Of a stretch of 15,007 nucleotides of DNA, positions 14,159-15,007 are shown in pieces (position 1 is the stretch's first letter; every line of letters starts with the position of its first letter). Origin of the DNA: Euryarchaeota archaeon UBA121 (GTDB lineage: Archaea > Thermoplasmatota > Poseidoniia > Poseidoniales > Thalassarchaeaceae); NCBI GenBank assembly GCA_002499865.1, contig DANL01000015.1, forward strand, positions 1 through 15,007, given 5' to 3'. The translations under genes were made by a program, and so were the position numbers. Under the pieces are notes generated by a model that was given only the letters and a program-made list of their open reading frames with translations, was not told the DNA's origin and did not search any database.

Positions 14159-15007
14159 CTAAGGCCTCATTGACTCTTTTCCCCATAGGCGGTTTGCGAG
14201 TAAACTGAGGATAACCAATACACAAAGAACGGAGAAAAATGCCTGGACTTGATAGTCTAATCTCTCATCATCTTGCTCTGATACTATTATTGATTGATTG
14301 AGATTTAGGGTTCCTGATTCTCCATCTTCGTTTCCTATCCACTCAATTCTGATATCTAGAGGGCCTGTCTCAAGGAGTTGGATATCAACATCTAAATCAA
14401 AATATCCCGAAGAGGAAGATGTTGCTCCTGGAATCATGACATAAGCTGAGCAACTCTCTGCATAGCAAGCTCTAGCTGAACCTACTGATGATTGGTAATT
14501 ATTTATTGAAGCACGGAAATTTATTGTATTTCCGATAAACTGATCGCCGGATATCTCGGTTTGGATTATCTCTAGATTGAATCCCTCCTTAGGTTCAATA
14601 GAGAATTGGAATGAAATGTCTGCAGAATTTCCGAGAGAGTCGGTGGCTAGTATTTCCATAGAATGGATTCCTATCCCTAGATTTGACAACTCTATCTTTT
14701 CTGCCTCTGTCCATGAAACGTTTGTATATTTTTGATCTCCATTTATGGTAATCGTCCACAGTGTATTCAAGATACTATCTATGTCATCGAAGGATTCGGT
14801 TAGAGTAAGAAGGATATTGTCCCCTTCACGAGCAGGTTCTGATGGACTCACACGGGTTGAGTTTGCTGAGATGTGTGGTATGATTACTGGTCCCGCAGAG
14901 TCCTCAACTATGATGTCCCATGTTCTCGTGATGGTATTTCCTGCTTCGTCTGTTACATTCAATAGTAGCTCCCAGTGACTATTCGCTCTCTCTTGGTGCC
15001 TCTCATC
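14159..15007 (-). CDS. Cell-surface protein with Ig/PKD-like domains and C-terminal membrane anchor (5' end outside window)
   Basis: The frame is open to the right edge (282 residues seen); the internal TTG at 14962 cuts through a beta domain and is not a start. In order from the edge: the end of an Ig/PKD-like domain (LLLNVTDEAGNTITRTWDIIVED, residues 14-36), a second such domain at 41-137 closing with HSMEILATDSLGNSADISFQF, a third beta domain at about 144-243 with a close Cys pair (C181, C186), one membrane helix at about 254-273, and a short basic tail NRLWGKESMRP. This is the usual C-terminus of a large exported archaeal surface protein anchored by a single helix, with its bulk outside. 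VTDxxGN is the familiar closing motif of these domains. N-x-S/T sequons are present. No catalytic motif is visible in this part. It ends 16 bases before the helical-repeat gene. Confidence 0.82.
   Translation of the reverse strand, partial: DERHQERANSHWELLLNVTDEAGNTITRTWDIIVEDSAGPVIIPHISANSTRVSPSEPAREGDNILLTLTESFDDIDSILNTLWTITINGDQKYTNVSWTEAEKIELSNLGIGIHSMEILATDSLGNSADISFQFSIEPKEGFNLEIIQTEISGDQFIGNTINFRASINNYQSSVGSARACYAESCSAYVMIPGATSSSSGYFDLDVDIQLLETGPLDIRIEWIGNEDGESGTLNLNQSIIVSEQDDERLDYQVQAFFSVLCVLVILSLLANRLWGKESMRP

Noticed and set aside
14745..14962. TTG 14962 as the start of the surface protein, and a 77-codon frame opposite it
   Set aside because: The minus-strand frame continues to the window edge through an Ig/PKD-like domain; the opposite frame has no support.
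1..15007. tRNA, rRNA, CRISPR array, insertion sequence or phage genes
   Set aside because: No cloverleaf-like sequence, regular spacer repeats, transposase motifs or terminal inverted repeats were seen; the gaps between genes are all under 90 bases.

Overview
The window is almost entirely coding: ten genes and no gap longer than about 85 bases. Arginine is coded mostly by AGA/AGG, two tight gene junctions carry GGAGGT/GGTGAT-type ribosome sites, and at least one TATA-like element lies about 25 bases before a start codon. Together with the gene content (class II photolyase, large RND/MMPL protein, Ig/PKD-type surface protein, DnaJ, AIM24-family protein), this best fits an uncultivated mesophilic marine euryarchaeon of the Poseidoniales (Marine Group II) type. 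That is an inference: no ribosomal RNA, tRNA or strictly archaeal marker gene is present, and a bacterial origin is not formally excluded.

Layout. Bases 1-2841 (+) form a tight three-gene operon: the C-terminal part of a class II CPD photolyase (5' end outside the window), an SRPBCC-SDR39U1 (TIGR01777) fusion, and a small three-helix membrane protein. It converges with, and overlaps by 11 bases, a minus-strand pair at 2831-7099: a DnaJ with half of the usual zinc domain, followed by a 1085-residue RND/MMPL-family transporter. An 84-base divergent promoter region (7100-7183) separates dnaJ from a plus-strand row at 7184-10168: fumarylacetoacetate-hydrolase-family enzyme, AIM24/TIGR00266 protein, MTA/SAH-deaminase-type amidohydrolase, and a two-helix membrane protein. 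Converging with that row is a minus-strand block at 10183-15007. In transcription order it holds a large surface protein with Ig/PKD-like domains and a C-terminal membrane anchor (5' end outside the window), a multi-pass membrane protein with a long cytoplasmic helical-repeat domain, and a PutP-like sodium:solute symporter with an extra C-terminal beta-rich domain.

How the genes may work together. The first operon joins light-dependent DNA repair to a probable oxidoreductase with a lipid/ligand-binding domain. The centre holds general chaperone, transport and small-molecule enzymes with no obvious single pathway. The last block is the best candidate for an undescribed system: an anchored surface protein, a membrane protein with six hairpin-like motifs spaced mostly 60-63 residues apart, and a symporter that seems to carry its own exterior domain, all co-oriented with gaps of 16 and 39 bases.
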